NCBI GenBank assembly: GCA_934591705.1
Contig: CAKTPM010000002.1
Span: 1 to 64,000, forward strand
Direction: 5' to 3'
Source: an uncultured Oscillospiraceae bacterium
Lineage (GTDB): Bacteria > Bacillota > Clostridia > Oscillospirales > Oscillospiraceae
Length of the DNA: 64,000 nucleotides
Under the pieces are notes generated by a model. It worked only from the letters and a program-made list of their open reading frames with translations. It made no database searches and was not told the origin of the DNA. Below are positions 51,875-59,908 of the stretch, piece after piece. A program made the position numbers and the translations under genes. Within the stretch, counting starts at the first letter, position 1; every line of letters begins with the position of its first letter.

Positions 51875-52126
51875 ATGGAGTATTCGAGCATCTATGTGCG
51901 GCGTATCCGTCGGCTTTGCAAGGAGCGGGGGATCGCCATAAATAAGCTGGCGGTGATGAGCGATGTGAAACAATCCACCCTGGACAACATCGTTCGGGGG
52001 ATCACCAAAAATCCCCGGGTGAAGACCCTGCACAAGCTGGCCATCGCCTTTAATATGACGCTGGCGGAGTTTCTTGATTTTCAGGAGCTGAACGACTATT
52101 CCTTTGAGGACGATATAGAGGACTGA
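51875..52126 (+). CDS. small XRE family regulator (83 aa)
   Basis: The 83-residue protein is almost only a helix-turn-helix: RIRRLCKERGIAINKLAVMSDV, QSTLDNIVRG and TLHKLAIAFNMTLAEFLDF, with an acidic tail (EDDIED). ATG 51875 has AAGGGGG about 8 nt upstream. Three palindromes in the divergent promoter region are its likely operators. Its partner gene is the 52-aa protein. A terminator follows. Confidence 0.85.
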   Translation: MEYSSIYVRRIRRLCKERGIAINKLAVMSDVKQSTLDNIVRGITKNPRVKTLHKLAIAFNMTLAEFLDFQELNDYSFEDDIED

Positions 52127-52196
52127 GGCAAACGGGCCGTCGGGGACGCCGGCCCCTACAGGGCGGCGGAAGGATCCCCGCCGAAATAAGCAGCAT

Positions 52197-52229
52197 AAAG
52201 AAAGACCGCCCTTGGGCGGTCTTTCTTTA
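52197..52229. terminator. bidirectional terminator between XRE and EF-G-like genes
   Basis: AAAGAAAGACCGCC pairs with GGCGGTCTTTCTTT. The gap before it (52127-52196) contains a GGGCC/GGCCC palindromic stretch near 52134-52155. Confidence 0.88.
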
Positions 52230-52247
52230 GCTGTAAATTACTGTAAA

Positions 52248-54305
52248 TTACTTGTCCTCGGCTTCGGCCATGGCCTTGGCCTCGGCGATGGCCTTCTCCT
52301 GAGCGGCGGCGGGGCAATCCTCGTAGCGCACGAAGGTGAAGGTGAAGGTGCCGCGGGACTGGGTCATGGAGCGCAGGTCGATGGCATAGGAGGTCATCTC
52401 AGCCATGGGGACCTCGGCCTCCAGAACGGTCTCGCCGTCGCCGGTGGGGTTCATGCCCATCACGCGGCCCCGGCGCTTGTTCAGATCGCCCATGACATCG
52501 CCCACGAAGTTATCGGGCACGGTGACCTTCAGCTCGCCGATGGGCTCCATCAGCACGGGCTTGGCCTCGGGCAGAGCATCCTTGAAGGCCAGGCCGGCGG
52601 CCAGCTGGAAGGCGATATCGGAGGAGTCGACGGGGTGGTAAGAACCGTCGGTCAGGGTGGCCTTCAGGAACACCACGGGGTAACCGGCCAGCACGCCGCT
52701 GAGGCAGCACTTGCGCAGGCCCTTTTCCACGGCGGGGAAGTAGTTCTTGGGCACGGAGCCGCCGAACACGGCCTCCTCGAAGATCATATCCTCCTGCTCG
52801 CTCTGGGGCTCGAAGGTGATGACCACATCGCCGAACTGACCGCTGCCGCCGGTCTGCTTCTTATAGCGGCCGCGCTTCTCCACCTTGCTGCGGATCTTCT
52901 CACGGTAGGGTACGCGGGGGGTGGCCAGCTCGGTGTCCACACCGAAGCGGCTCTTGAGCTTGGAGCACAGCACATCGATCTGGATGTCGCCGGCGCCGGA
53001 GATCACGGTCTGGTGGGTCTCGGCGTTGTTGGTGACATGGAAGGTGGGATCCTCCTCATTGAGCTTGTTGAGGCCGGTGCCCATCTTCTCCACCTCCTGC
53101 TTGGTCTTGGGGGCGATGGCCCGCTCATAGCAGGGGGCGGCATAGTTCAAGGCGGGCAGACGCACGAAGGTCTTGGGCTCCACCAGGGTGTCGCCGGTCT
53201 TGACCTTGTCCATCTTGCCGATGGCGCCGATGTCGCCGCAGCAGATCTCCTTGGTCTCCTCGGTCTTCTTGCCCTTCATGATGTAGAGGCGGCCCAGCTT
53301 TTCGGTGCTGTTGGTGGTGACATTGTAAAGAGACATATCACCCGTGACCTTGCCGCGGATGACCTTGATCATGGAGAACTTGCCGTACTGGTCGGAGATG
53401 GTCTTGAACACGAAGGCAACGGTGGGGCCGTTGGGATCGTAGGCCACCTCGATCTCCTTGTCGTTTTCGTCCAGGGCCTTCTCGGCGGGCATATCCGTGG
53501 CGATGGGGCACAGATCCACGATGGTCTGCATCAGCATATCCACGCCCATGCCGGTGACGGCGCTGCCGCAGAGCACGGGGCAGACGCTGCCGTCCCGCAC
53601 GCCGATCTTCAGGCCCTTGGCCATGTCGGCGGCGGAGAGCTCCATGGTGTCGAAGAACTTCTCCATCAGCTCCTCATCGGCGCCGGCGGCGGCCTCCATC
53701 AGCTCGGCCCGGGCGGCCTCCACCTCATCGGCCACCTCGGCGGGGATGGCGCACTCGCCCTTGGCGTCATAGGCCTTGTTGTGCAGCAGATCCACCACGC
53801 AGGTCACGGTCTTATTGGCGTCGGACACCGGCACCACGATGGGGGCCACGGCCTGGCCGAACTTGGCCTTGATGGCCTCGATGCAGGAGCTATAGTCGGC
53901 GTTGGCCTCGTCGCAGCGGTTGATGAAGATCATGCGGGGCTTTTTGCCCAGCATCTTCCAGGTGCGCTCCATGCCCACGCTCAGGCCGTCCTTGGCGGCG
54001 CCCACGATCACGGCGCACTCGGCGCCGCGGATGGCGGAAACGGCCTCGCCGGCAAAGTCGAAGTTGCCGGGGGCGTCCATGACATTGATCTTGACCTTGT
54101 TATAGTTCACCGGCGCAAAAGCCAGAGAAATGGAGATCTGGCGCTTGATCTCCTCGGCGTCGTAGTCGCAGACGGTGTTGCCGTCAACGGCCCGGCCCAG
54201 GCGATCGATGCCCTTGGTCTTCAGCAGCATCTGCTCCACCAGAGCGGTCTTACCGGAGCCGCCGTGGCCCAGCAGTGCGATATTGCGAATTTCATTGGCA
54301 GTCAT
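52248..54305 (-). CDS. EF-G-like translational GTPase (type 2 paralogue)
   Basis: This 685-residue protein has the five-domain EF-G layout but variant GTPase motifs: P-loop GHGGSGKTAL, G3 DAPGNFDF, where EF-G has DTPGHVDF and the catalytic His, and G4 NRCD. Domain IV is present (EKRGRYKKQTGGSGQFGDV). It is one of the EF-G-like proteins found beside true EF-G in many Firmicutes and probably has a specialised or reduced GTPase role. The catalytic His-to-Asn change is visible. The stop lies in a tandem CTGTAAATTA duplication (52231-52250). GAGGAG precedes the ATG. Confidence 0.9.
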   Translation of the reverse strand: MTANEIRNIALLGHGGSGKTALVEQMLLKTKGIDRLGRAVDGNTVCDYDAEEIKRQISISLAFAPVNYNKVKINVMDAPGNFDFAGEAVSAIRGAECAVIVGAAKDGLSVGMERTWKMLGKKPRMIFINRCDEANADYSSCIEAIKAKFGQAVAPIVVPVSDANKTVTCVVDLLHNKAYDAKGECAIPAEVADEVEAARAELMEAAAGADEELMEKFFDTMELSAADMAKGLKIGVRDGSVCPVLCGSAVTGMGVDMLMQTIVDLCPIATDMPAEKALDENDKEIEVAYDPNGPTVAFVFKTISDQYGKFSMIKVIRGKVTGDMSLYNVTTNSTEKLGRLYIMKGKKTEETKEICCGDIGAIGKMDKVKTGDTLVEPKTFVRLPALNYAAPCYERAIAPKTKQEVEKMGTGLNKLNEEDPTFHVTNNAETHQTVISGAGDIQIDVLCSKLKSRFGVDTELATPRVPYREKIRSKVEKRGRYKKQTGGSGQFGDVVITFEPQSEQEDMIFEEAVFGGSVPKNYFPAVEKGLRKCCLSGVLAGYPVVFLKATLTDGSYHPVDSSDIAFQLAAGLAFKDALPEAKPVLMEPIGELKVTVPDNFVGDVMGDLNKRRGRVMGMNPTGDGETVLEAEVPMAEMTSYAIDLRSMTQSRGTFTFTFVRYEDCPAAAQEKAIAEAKAMAEAEDK

Positions 54306-54556
54306 AAGAATAGTTCTCCTCTCATTTGATAAGCGCAGGTGTCCCGCGCGAAATGCTCAACATGAAGATTATAGCGTACTTTTTCCCGGCTGACAACTAT
54401 AATTTTGTGATTTTCCCCGGAAATAGTACCGTAAAAACCGCCGGTTTCCGGGCTCTATCGGCAAAATCACGAATTTGCGCCGCCGTTTCTTGTGATATTG
54501 ACGGAGGGCAAAAAATGGCGGACACCGAGCGGTGTCCGCCATGGGGAAATCGCGGG

Positions 54557-56758
54557 TCAGCCCCGGGGCTTCTCCTCCGGCTCCGCCGGGGTCTGCGGGG
54601 GCTCGGCAGGGGTCTCTGCGGGCGCCTGAGAGACATCCTCGTCAGGGGCCTTCTCCGGGGCGCTCTCCAGGGGGCGCTCCGGCTGGGGCACGGGCTCGGA
54701 CACCATGCGGATGTGCCGGGCCGGGGCCTCGATGGTGTTGGGGGTGCTGGGCCGGAAGCCGTCCTGGATGGCCTTCTTCACGCCGTAGTTGTCCACGGTT
54801 TCCGGATCCCGGCCCTCGATGATGGCCATCATCTCCTGGCCGGTAATGGTCTCCTTCTTCAGCAGATAGGCGGCGATCTTGTCCAGCAGCTCCCGGTTGT
54901 CCCGGAGGATCTGCTTGGCCTCCTCGTGGCACTGGCGGATAACCTTGATGGTCTCCCGGTCAGCGGCGGCATAGGTCTCCTGGGCGCAGGTCATGGAGTA
55001 GCCGCCGTCCAGGTACTGGCTCTGGATGCTGCCCAGGGCCATCATGTCGAAGGTGTCGCACATGCCGAAGCGGGCCACCATGTTCCGGGCCATCTCCGTG
55101 GCCCGCTCGATGTCGTTGGCGGCGCCGGAGGTCATGGTGCCGCACACCACCTCCTCGCTGGAGCGGCCGGCCAGCAGGGTGCGGATCTCCGCCAGGATGT
55201 CCTCCTTGGACATAAGGAATTTCTCCTCCTCCGGCAGGTGGAGGGTATAGCCAAGGGCACCCTGGGTATGGGGCACGATGGTGATCTTGGAGACGGGCTG
55301 GGCGTTCTTCTGCTTGGCCGCCACCAGGGCGTGGCCCACCTCGTGGTAGGCGATGATGCGCTTTTCGTCCTCGGTGATGACAGTGCCCTTCTTTTCGGCG
55401 CCGGCGATGACCAGCTCGAAGGACACCAGCAGATCCTCCTGGTTCACCGCCCGGCGGCCCTTGCGCACTGCCCGCAGAGCGGCCTCGTTCACCAGGTTGG
55501 CCAGATCCGCGCCCACGCAGCCCGCCGTGGCCTGGGCGATCTTCTCCAGGTCCACATCCTCGGAGAGCTTGATGTTGCGGGTGTGGACCTCCAGGGTGGC
55601 CAGACGGCCCGCCAGATTGGGGCGGTCCACGGTGATGCGGCGGTCAAACCGGCCGGGGCGCAAAAGGGCTTTATCCAGCACCTCCGGGCGGTTGGTGGCG
55701 CCCAGGACGATAACGCCCTTGGAGGGGTCAAAGCCGTCCAGCTCCGCCAGCAGCTGGTTGAGGGTCTGCTCCCGCTCGTCGTTGCCGCCGAACTTGCTGG
55801 CGTCGCGGGATTTGCCGATGGTATCGATCTCGTCGATGAAGATGATGCAGGGGGCCACCTTGGCGGCCTCCTTGAAGAGGTCGCGGACACGGGAGGCGCC
55901 CACGCCCACGAACATCTCCACAAAGTCAGAGCCGGAGATGGAGAAGAAGGGCACGCCGGCCTCGCCGGCCACGGCCTTGGCCAGCAGGGTCTTGCCGGTG
56001 CCGGGGGAGCCCACCAGAAGGGCGCCCTTGGGCAGCTTGGCGCCGATGGCGGTGTACTTGCCGGGGTTGTGGAGGAAGTCGATGATCTCCTCCAGGGACT
56101 CCTTGGCCTCGTCCTGGCCGGCCACATCCTTGAAGGTGACGCCGGTGGTTTTTTCCATGTAGACCTTGGCGTTGGACTTGCCCACGGTGCCGATACCGCC
56201 GATGCCGCCGCCCTTCTTGGACAAAAGCCGTATAAAGAGCATCAAAAGCCCCAACATGATGAGCGTGGGCAGGATATAGCCCACCATGAACTCCAGAATG
56301 GGGCTCATCTGTGCCTGGTAGTAGCCGGTGAACTCGATGCTCTTATGCTCCTTGAGCAGGGCCAGGAGCTGGGGGTCGTTGAGCTGCGCGGTGTAGAGCG
56401 TCAGGGGCGTCTCCTTGGTGTGGGTATAGGTTTTTGCCGTCTGCTCCTTGCCGGGCACCCGGGAGGTGCTCTGGTCCTTTTTCTCCTCGGTGAATACATA
56501 TCCCTCCACCGGGGTGATATAGATCACGCCGTCCTTAAAGAGCACCTTATCCACCTGGTTTTTTTCCACCATAGTGATAAAGTCGCTGTAGCCGACCTCG
56601 TGGCTGGTGGACTTGTTGGCGGTATTGCTGCTGTAGGCGGTGAAGTAATTGAACACCACCGTCAGCACCAGGGCCCAGGCCACCAGGGTCAGCGCCCCCC
56701 GCAGCCGGGGATTCGGCTTGTTGTTCTTGCCGTTTTTGTTGTTGTTCTGCGAAGACAT
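54557..56758 (-). CDS. ftsH: ATP-dependent zinc metalloprotease FtsH
   Basis: This 733-residue membrane protein has two N-terminal helices (near residues 20-45 and 165-187) flanking an external domain. The AAA module has Walker A GSPGTGKTLLAKAVAGE and Walker B IIFIDEIDTIG, with the second region of homology downstream; the zinc motif HEVGH lies in AYHEVGHALVAA. It degrades membrane and cytosolic proteins. The C-terminal tail from about residue 690 is an unusually long Pro/Glu/Ala-rich disordered extension. GGAGG precedes the start. Confidence 0.97.
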   Translation of the reverse strand: MSSQNNNKNGKNNKPNPRLRGALTLVAWALVLTVVFNYFTAYSSNTANKSTSHEVGYSDFITMVEKNQVDKVLFKDGVIYITPVEGYVFTEEKKDQSTSRVPGKEQTAKTYTHTKETPLTLYTAQLNDPQLLALLKEHKSIEFTGYYQAQMSPILEFMVGYILPTLIMLGLLMLFIRLLSKKGGGIGGIGTVGKSNAKVYMEKTTGVTFKDVAGQDEAKESLEEIIDFLHNPGKYTAIGAKLPKGALLVGSPGTGKTLLAKAVAGEAGVPFFSISGSDFVEMFVGVGASRVRDLFKEAAKVAPCIIFIDEIDTIGKSRDASKFGGNDEREQTLNQLLAELDGFDPSKGVIVLGATNRPEVLDKALLRPGRFDRRITVDRPNLAGRLATLEVHTRNIKLSEDVDLEKIAQATAGCVGADLANLVNEAALRAVRKGRRAVNQEDLLVSFELVIAGAEKKGTVITEDEKRIIAYHEVGHALVAAKQKNAQPVSKITIVPHTQGALGYTLHLPEEEKFLMSKEDILAEIRTLLAGRSSEEVVCGTMTSGAANDIERATEMARNMVARFGMCDTFDMMALGSIQSQYLDGGYSMTCAQETYAAADRETIKVIRQCHEEAKQILRDNRELLDKIAAYLLKKETITGQEMMAIIEGRDPETVDNYGVKKAIQDGFRPSTPNTIEAPARHIRMVSEPVPQPERPLESAPEKAPDEDVSQAPAETPAEPPQTPAEPEEKPRG

Positions 56759-56930
56759 AAAAAACCTCCAAAGGGTAATACTTCTGTTTTTCGGCAGTAT
56801 ACCATAGAAAAAAGAAACTCACAAGCGGCACCGGGGCGTTTTCTGTAAAATTTCTATGAATGGTGCTTTATCTTCCCCCGGCTTTGTGCTATACTTAGGT
56901 TGTATTATTATGTGACACGAGGATTTTTTC

Positions 56931-57716
56931 ATGAGAGAGCAAAGGGAAAAGGACCCTCGCCGCTGCACACCCGACGCAGAGGCGGACGGCATCATTGAGG
57001 GCCGCAATGCGGTGATCGAGGCCTTGCGCACCGGCACCGCCATCGACAAAATTTACCTGGCCAAGGGGGAGACGGACAAGACCCTGGGCCACATCGCCTC
57101 CCGGGCCCGGGGGGCGGGCATCGTGGTGGTGGATGCAGACCGCCGGAAGCTGGACGCCATGTCCCGCACCCACTCCCACCAAGGGGTCATCGCCCTGGCC
57201 GCCGTGCGGGAATATGTATCGGTGGAGAGCATTTTGGAGCGGGCCGCCCAAAGGGGGGAAAAGCCCCTTTTGGTGGTGTGTGACGAGATCTCCGACCCCC
57301 ACAATTTAGGGGCCATCCTCCGCACCGCCGAGTGCGCCGGGGCCCACGGGGTCATCATCCCCAAGCGCCGCAGCGCGGGACTCACGGCCATCGTGGCCAA
57401 GACCTCCGCCGGGGCGGTGAGCTACATGCCCGTGGCCCGGGTGGCCAACATCAGCGCAACGCTAAAGGAGCTGCAGGAGAAGGGCGTGTGGATCTTCGGC
57501 ACCGCTGCCGATGGCAATACCACCCTCTACAGCGCCGATCTGAAGGGCCCGGCGGCCATTGTCATCGGCTCCGAGGGCGACGGCATGAGCCGCCTGGTCC
57601 GGGAGGGCTGCGACTTCTTGGTGAGCATCCCCATGCAGGGACGCATCTCCTCCCTGAACGCCAGCGCCGCGGCGGCCATCCTCCTCTATGAGGCCGTGCG
57701 CCAGCGGCTGGGCTGA
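56931..57716 (+). CDS. rlmB: 23S rRNA (guanosine-2'-O-)-methyltransferase, SpoU/TrmH group
   Basis: This 261-residue protein has an N-terminal substrate-binding domain (IIEGRNAVIEALRTG) and a SPOUT domain with VVCDEISDPHNLGAILRTAECAG, IVIGSEGDGMSRLVREGCD and PMQGRISSLNASAAAAILLYE, the three SpoU motifs. It methylates a guanosine ribose in 23S rRNA. It is divergent from ftsH and followed after 57 bp by an unusual membrane protein gene. Confidence 0.93.
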   Translation: MREQREKDPRRCTPDAEADGIIEGRNAVIEALRTGTAIDKIYLAKGETDKTLGHIASRARGAGIVVVDADRRKLDAMSRTHSHQGVIALAAVREYVSVESILERAAQRGEKPLLVVCDEISDPHNLGAILRTAECAGAHGVIIPKRRSAGLTAIVAKTSAGAVSYMPVARVANISATLKELQEKGVWIFGTAADGNTTLYSADLKGPAAIVIGSEGDGMSRLVREGCDFLVSIPMQGRISSLNASAAAAILLYEAVRQRLG

Positions 57717-57773
57717 GCTGCCCTGCCGCCCCTTTAAGACATTCCCTCCCCGGTCGCCGGGGAGACCGATCCT

Positions 57774-59852
57774 ATGGAATCCGGGAGCCCTATGGATAAA
57801 GAGCAGGACAAAAAGCTATACGATACCCTCACCCGCACCGGCGAGCTTTTGAAGAATGTGGCCCCGGTGGAGGGGGAGGAGTATTCCGTGGACGCCATCC
57901 TGGCCGAATTCGGCCGGGGTGCGGTTTCCTGTGCCCAAAAGGAGGAGGACTCCCCGGCTCCGGCCCCGGCGGTGCCGGAGCCGCCCGCCCCGGAGCCCCC
58001 GCCGCCGGAGGACAATATGCCCCCGGACCGGGTGTCCCTGCGGGACATGATGGAGAGCACCGTGGACGCCGTGCTGGCGGAGAATGACGACGGCATCTTA
58101 GCGCCGCCCCGGCCCCTGCGGGAGCGCCTGCGGGACGCCCTGCCGCGGCGGCGCAAAAAGAGGGGACTCCCCCAGGACACCGAGGAGCTCTGGAGCCAGC
58201 CGGAGCCGGAGGAGGAAGAGCCCCCGGAGGAGCCGGAGCCCGAGCCGGAGGAGGCCTACCGCGCCGCCAAGCGCCAGGCCCGGCACCTGCGCCGGGGGGT
58301 GACCCTGCTGCTCTTCCCCGCTGTGCTGTCCGTGATGCTCACGGCGGCGGATGGCTTTGCCCTGCTGCCGGCTCTCTGGCAGGAGGATCACTATCTCCAC
58401 GGAGGCATAACCGCCGGGCTCTGCGCCCTGGCCCTGCTGCTGGCCGGAGATGTGTGGCGCAGTGCCGCCCGGCAGCTGCGGGCCCGTCGGGCATCCTGTG
58501 AGCTGGGAGCCCTGCTGGCGGCCCTGGTCACCACCGGCTACAGTGTGTGGGGCCTTTTCAACGGCTTTTCCATAGGCGAACCCTTTACGGCAGCCAACTG
58601 CCTGCTTTTGTGGCTCTGTCAGGAGGGGCTCTATCTGGAGGCGGAGGCCCGGCTCACGGCCTACGCCCTGGTGAATATCGGCGGCCAGCCGCCCTATACC
58701 GTGTCCGCCACCCCGGTGGGCACCTGCAAGCAGCGGGGCACGCTCCGGGGCTTTTACCGGAGCGCGGAGGAGCCGGATCCCGCCCGGACGGCCCAGAGCT
58801 ATGCCATACCCCTGCTGCTGGCGGCGGCCACGGTGCTCACCGGCGTGGTGTGCCTCGCCGATGGCATGCCGGATAAGCTCCTGTGGGTATGGTCCGCCAT
58901 GCTCACGGCGGCGGTGCCCCTGAGCTTACCGCTGGGCGGGGCGCTGCCCCTGCTGCGGCTGCAAAAGCGCCTGCGGGCCGGCGGCAGCGCCGTTGCCGGC
59001 TGGGCCGGGGCCCGGGATCTGCGCAGCAAGCGCCGGCTGGTGGTAACAGAGAGCGACCTCTTTCCGCCGGGGACGGTGGAGTTCAACGGCTACCGGGTCT
59101 TCGGTGAGGAGCGCCGGAAGATGATCTCCTATGCCGCCACGGTGGCCCAGGCCGCCGGCAGCCAGCTCACCGACCTCTTTTTGCAGCAGCTGGCCGCCGA
59201 GGGCGGCATGCGCTACCGCATCGAGGAGCTGCAGTTCTATGAGGAGGGCGGCGTGGGCGGCACCATCCACGGCGAATCCGTGCTGATGGGCAGCGCCTAC
59301 TTCATGAAGCAAAAGCACATCTCCCTGCCCCACGACCTGAAGCTCCAGACCGGGGTCTTCCTGGCGGTGGACGGGGTTCTGGGGGCCATCTTCGTCATCA
59401 AGTACCAGCCCTCCCGGAATGTGGAGTGGGCCCTGCGGGCCCTGGGCCGGGCCCATATCCGGCCCATCCTGGCGGTGCGCAGCGGCAATGTGACCCCGGG
59501 CCTCCTGCGGCGGAAGTTCCGCCTGGACGCACACCCCGTCTATCCGGATGTGGGCACCCGCATCGCCCTGAGCGACACCGTGGGCAATACCGGCCCGCGG
59601 GCCAACGCGGTTTTGTACCGGGAGGGCCTCATGCCCCTGGCGGAGACGGTGGTGGGGGCCGGGCGCCTGCGCAGCATCGGCAGGACCACCCTGCTTTTGA
59701 CCTATTTAGGCGCCGCGGCGGGGCTTTTTCTCTGCTACTACTTCACCCACGCCGGGGCCTTCTACGCCCTGACGCCGCTGTACATGCTGGGATTCTTGCT
59801 GCTGTGGCTGCTGCCCACAGTGCTGCTCTCCGGCCTGGTGAAGCATTTTTGA
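57774..59852 (+). CDS. degenerate P-type-ATPase-like membrane protein
   Basis: This 692-residue protein has a 165-residue acidic Pro/Glu-rich N-terminal region containing SVDAILAEFG, then about six to eight hydrophobic helices. The second half follows the order of a P1B ATPase but lacks its motifs: VPLSLPLGGALPLL stands where the CPC helix would be. VVTESDLFPPGT (about residue 422) replaces the phosphorylation site DKTGT. VFLAVDGVLGAIFVI (about 527) matches the pre-hinge strand, AVRSGNVTPGLL replaces the TGDN region, no GDGxND is present, and two final helices follow. It should not pump ions by the usual cycle. A second ATG at 57792 with GGGAG is an alternative start. Function is unknown. Confidence 0.75.
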   Translation: MESGSPMDKEQDKKLYDTLTRTGELLKNVAPVEGEEYSVDAILAEFGRGAVSCAQKEEDSPAPAPAVPEPPAPEPPPPEDNMPPDRVSLRDMMESTVDAVLAENDDGILAPPRPLRERLRDALPRRRKKRGLPQDTEELWSQPEPEEEEPPEEPEPEPEEAYRAAKRQARHLRRGVTLLLFPAVLSVMLTAADGFALLPALWQEDHYLHGGITAGLCALALLLAGDVWRSAARQLRARRASCELGALLAALVTTGYSVWGLFNGFSIGEPFTAANCLLLWLCQEGLYLEAEARLTAYALVNIGGQPPYTVSATPVGTCKQRGTLRGFYRSAEEPDPARTAQSYAIPLLLAAATVLTGVVCLADGMPDKLLWVWSAMLTAAVPLSLPLGGALPLLRLQKRLRAGGSAVAGWAGARDLRSKRRLVVTESDLFPPGTVEFNGYRVFGEERRKMISYAATVAQAAGSQLTDLFLQQLAAEGGMRYRIEELQFYEEGGVGGTIHGESVLMGSAYFMKQKHISLPHDLKLQTGVFLAVDGVLGAIFVIKYQPSRNVEWALRALGRAHIRPILAVRSGNVTPGLLRRKFRLDAHPVYPDVGTRIALSDTVGNTGPRANAVLYREGLMPLAETVVGAGRLRSIGRTTLLLTYLGAAAGLFLCYYFTHAGAFYALTPLYMLGFLLLWLLPTVLLSGLVKHF

Positions 59853-59864
59853 GCCCGAGAACGC

Positions 59865-59897
59865 AAAAAAAGACACGGCCCGGCCGTGTCTTTTTTT
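59865..59897. terminator. bidirectional terminator
   Basis: A7 GACACGG stem with T7, between convergent genes. Confidence 0.92.
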
Positions 59898-59908
59898 ACG
59901 CTTTTAAG

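Noticed and set aside
52212..54329. 705-codon open frame opposite the EF-G-like gene
   Set aside because: Shadow frame; the minus-strand product has all EF-G domains.
54326..56848. 840-codon open frame opposite ftsH
   Set aside because: Antisense shadow of ftsH with no ribosome site and biased low-complexity composition.
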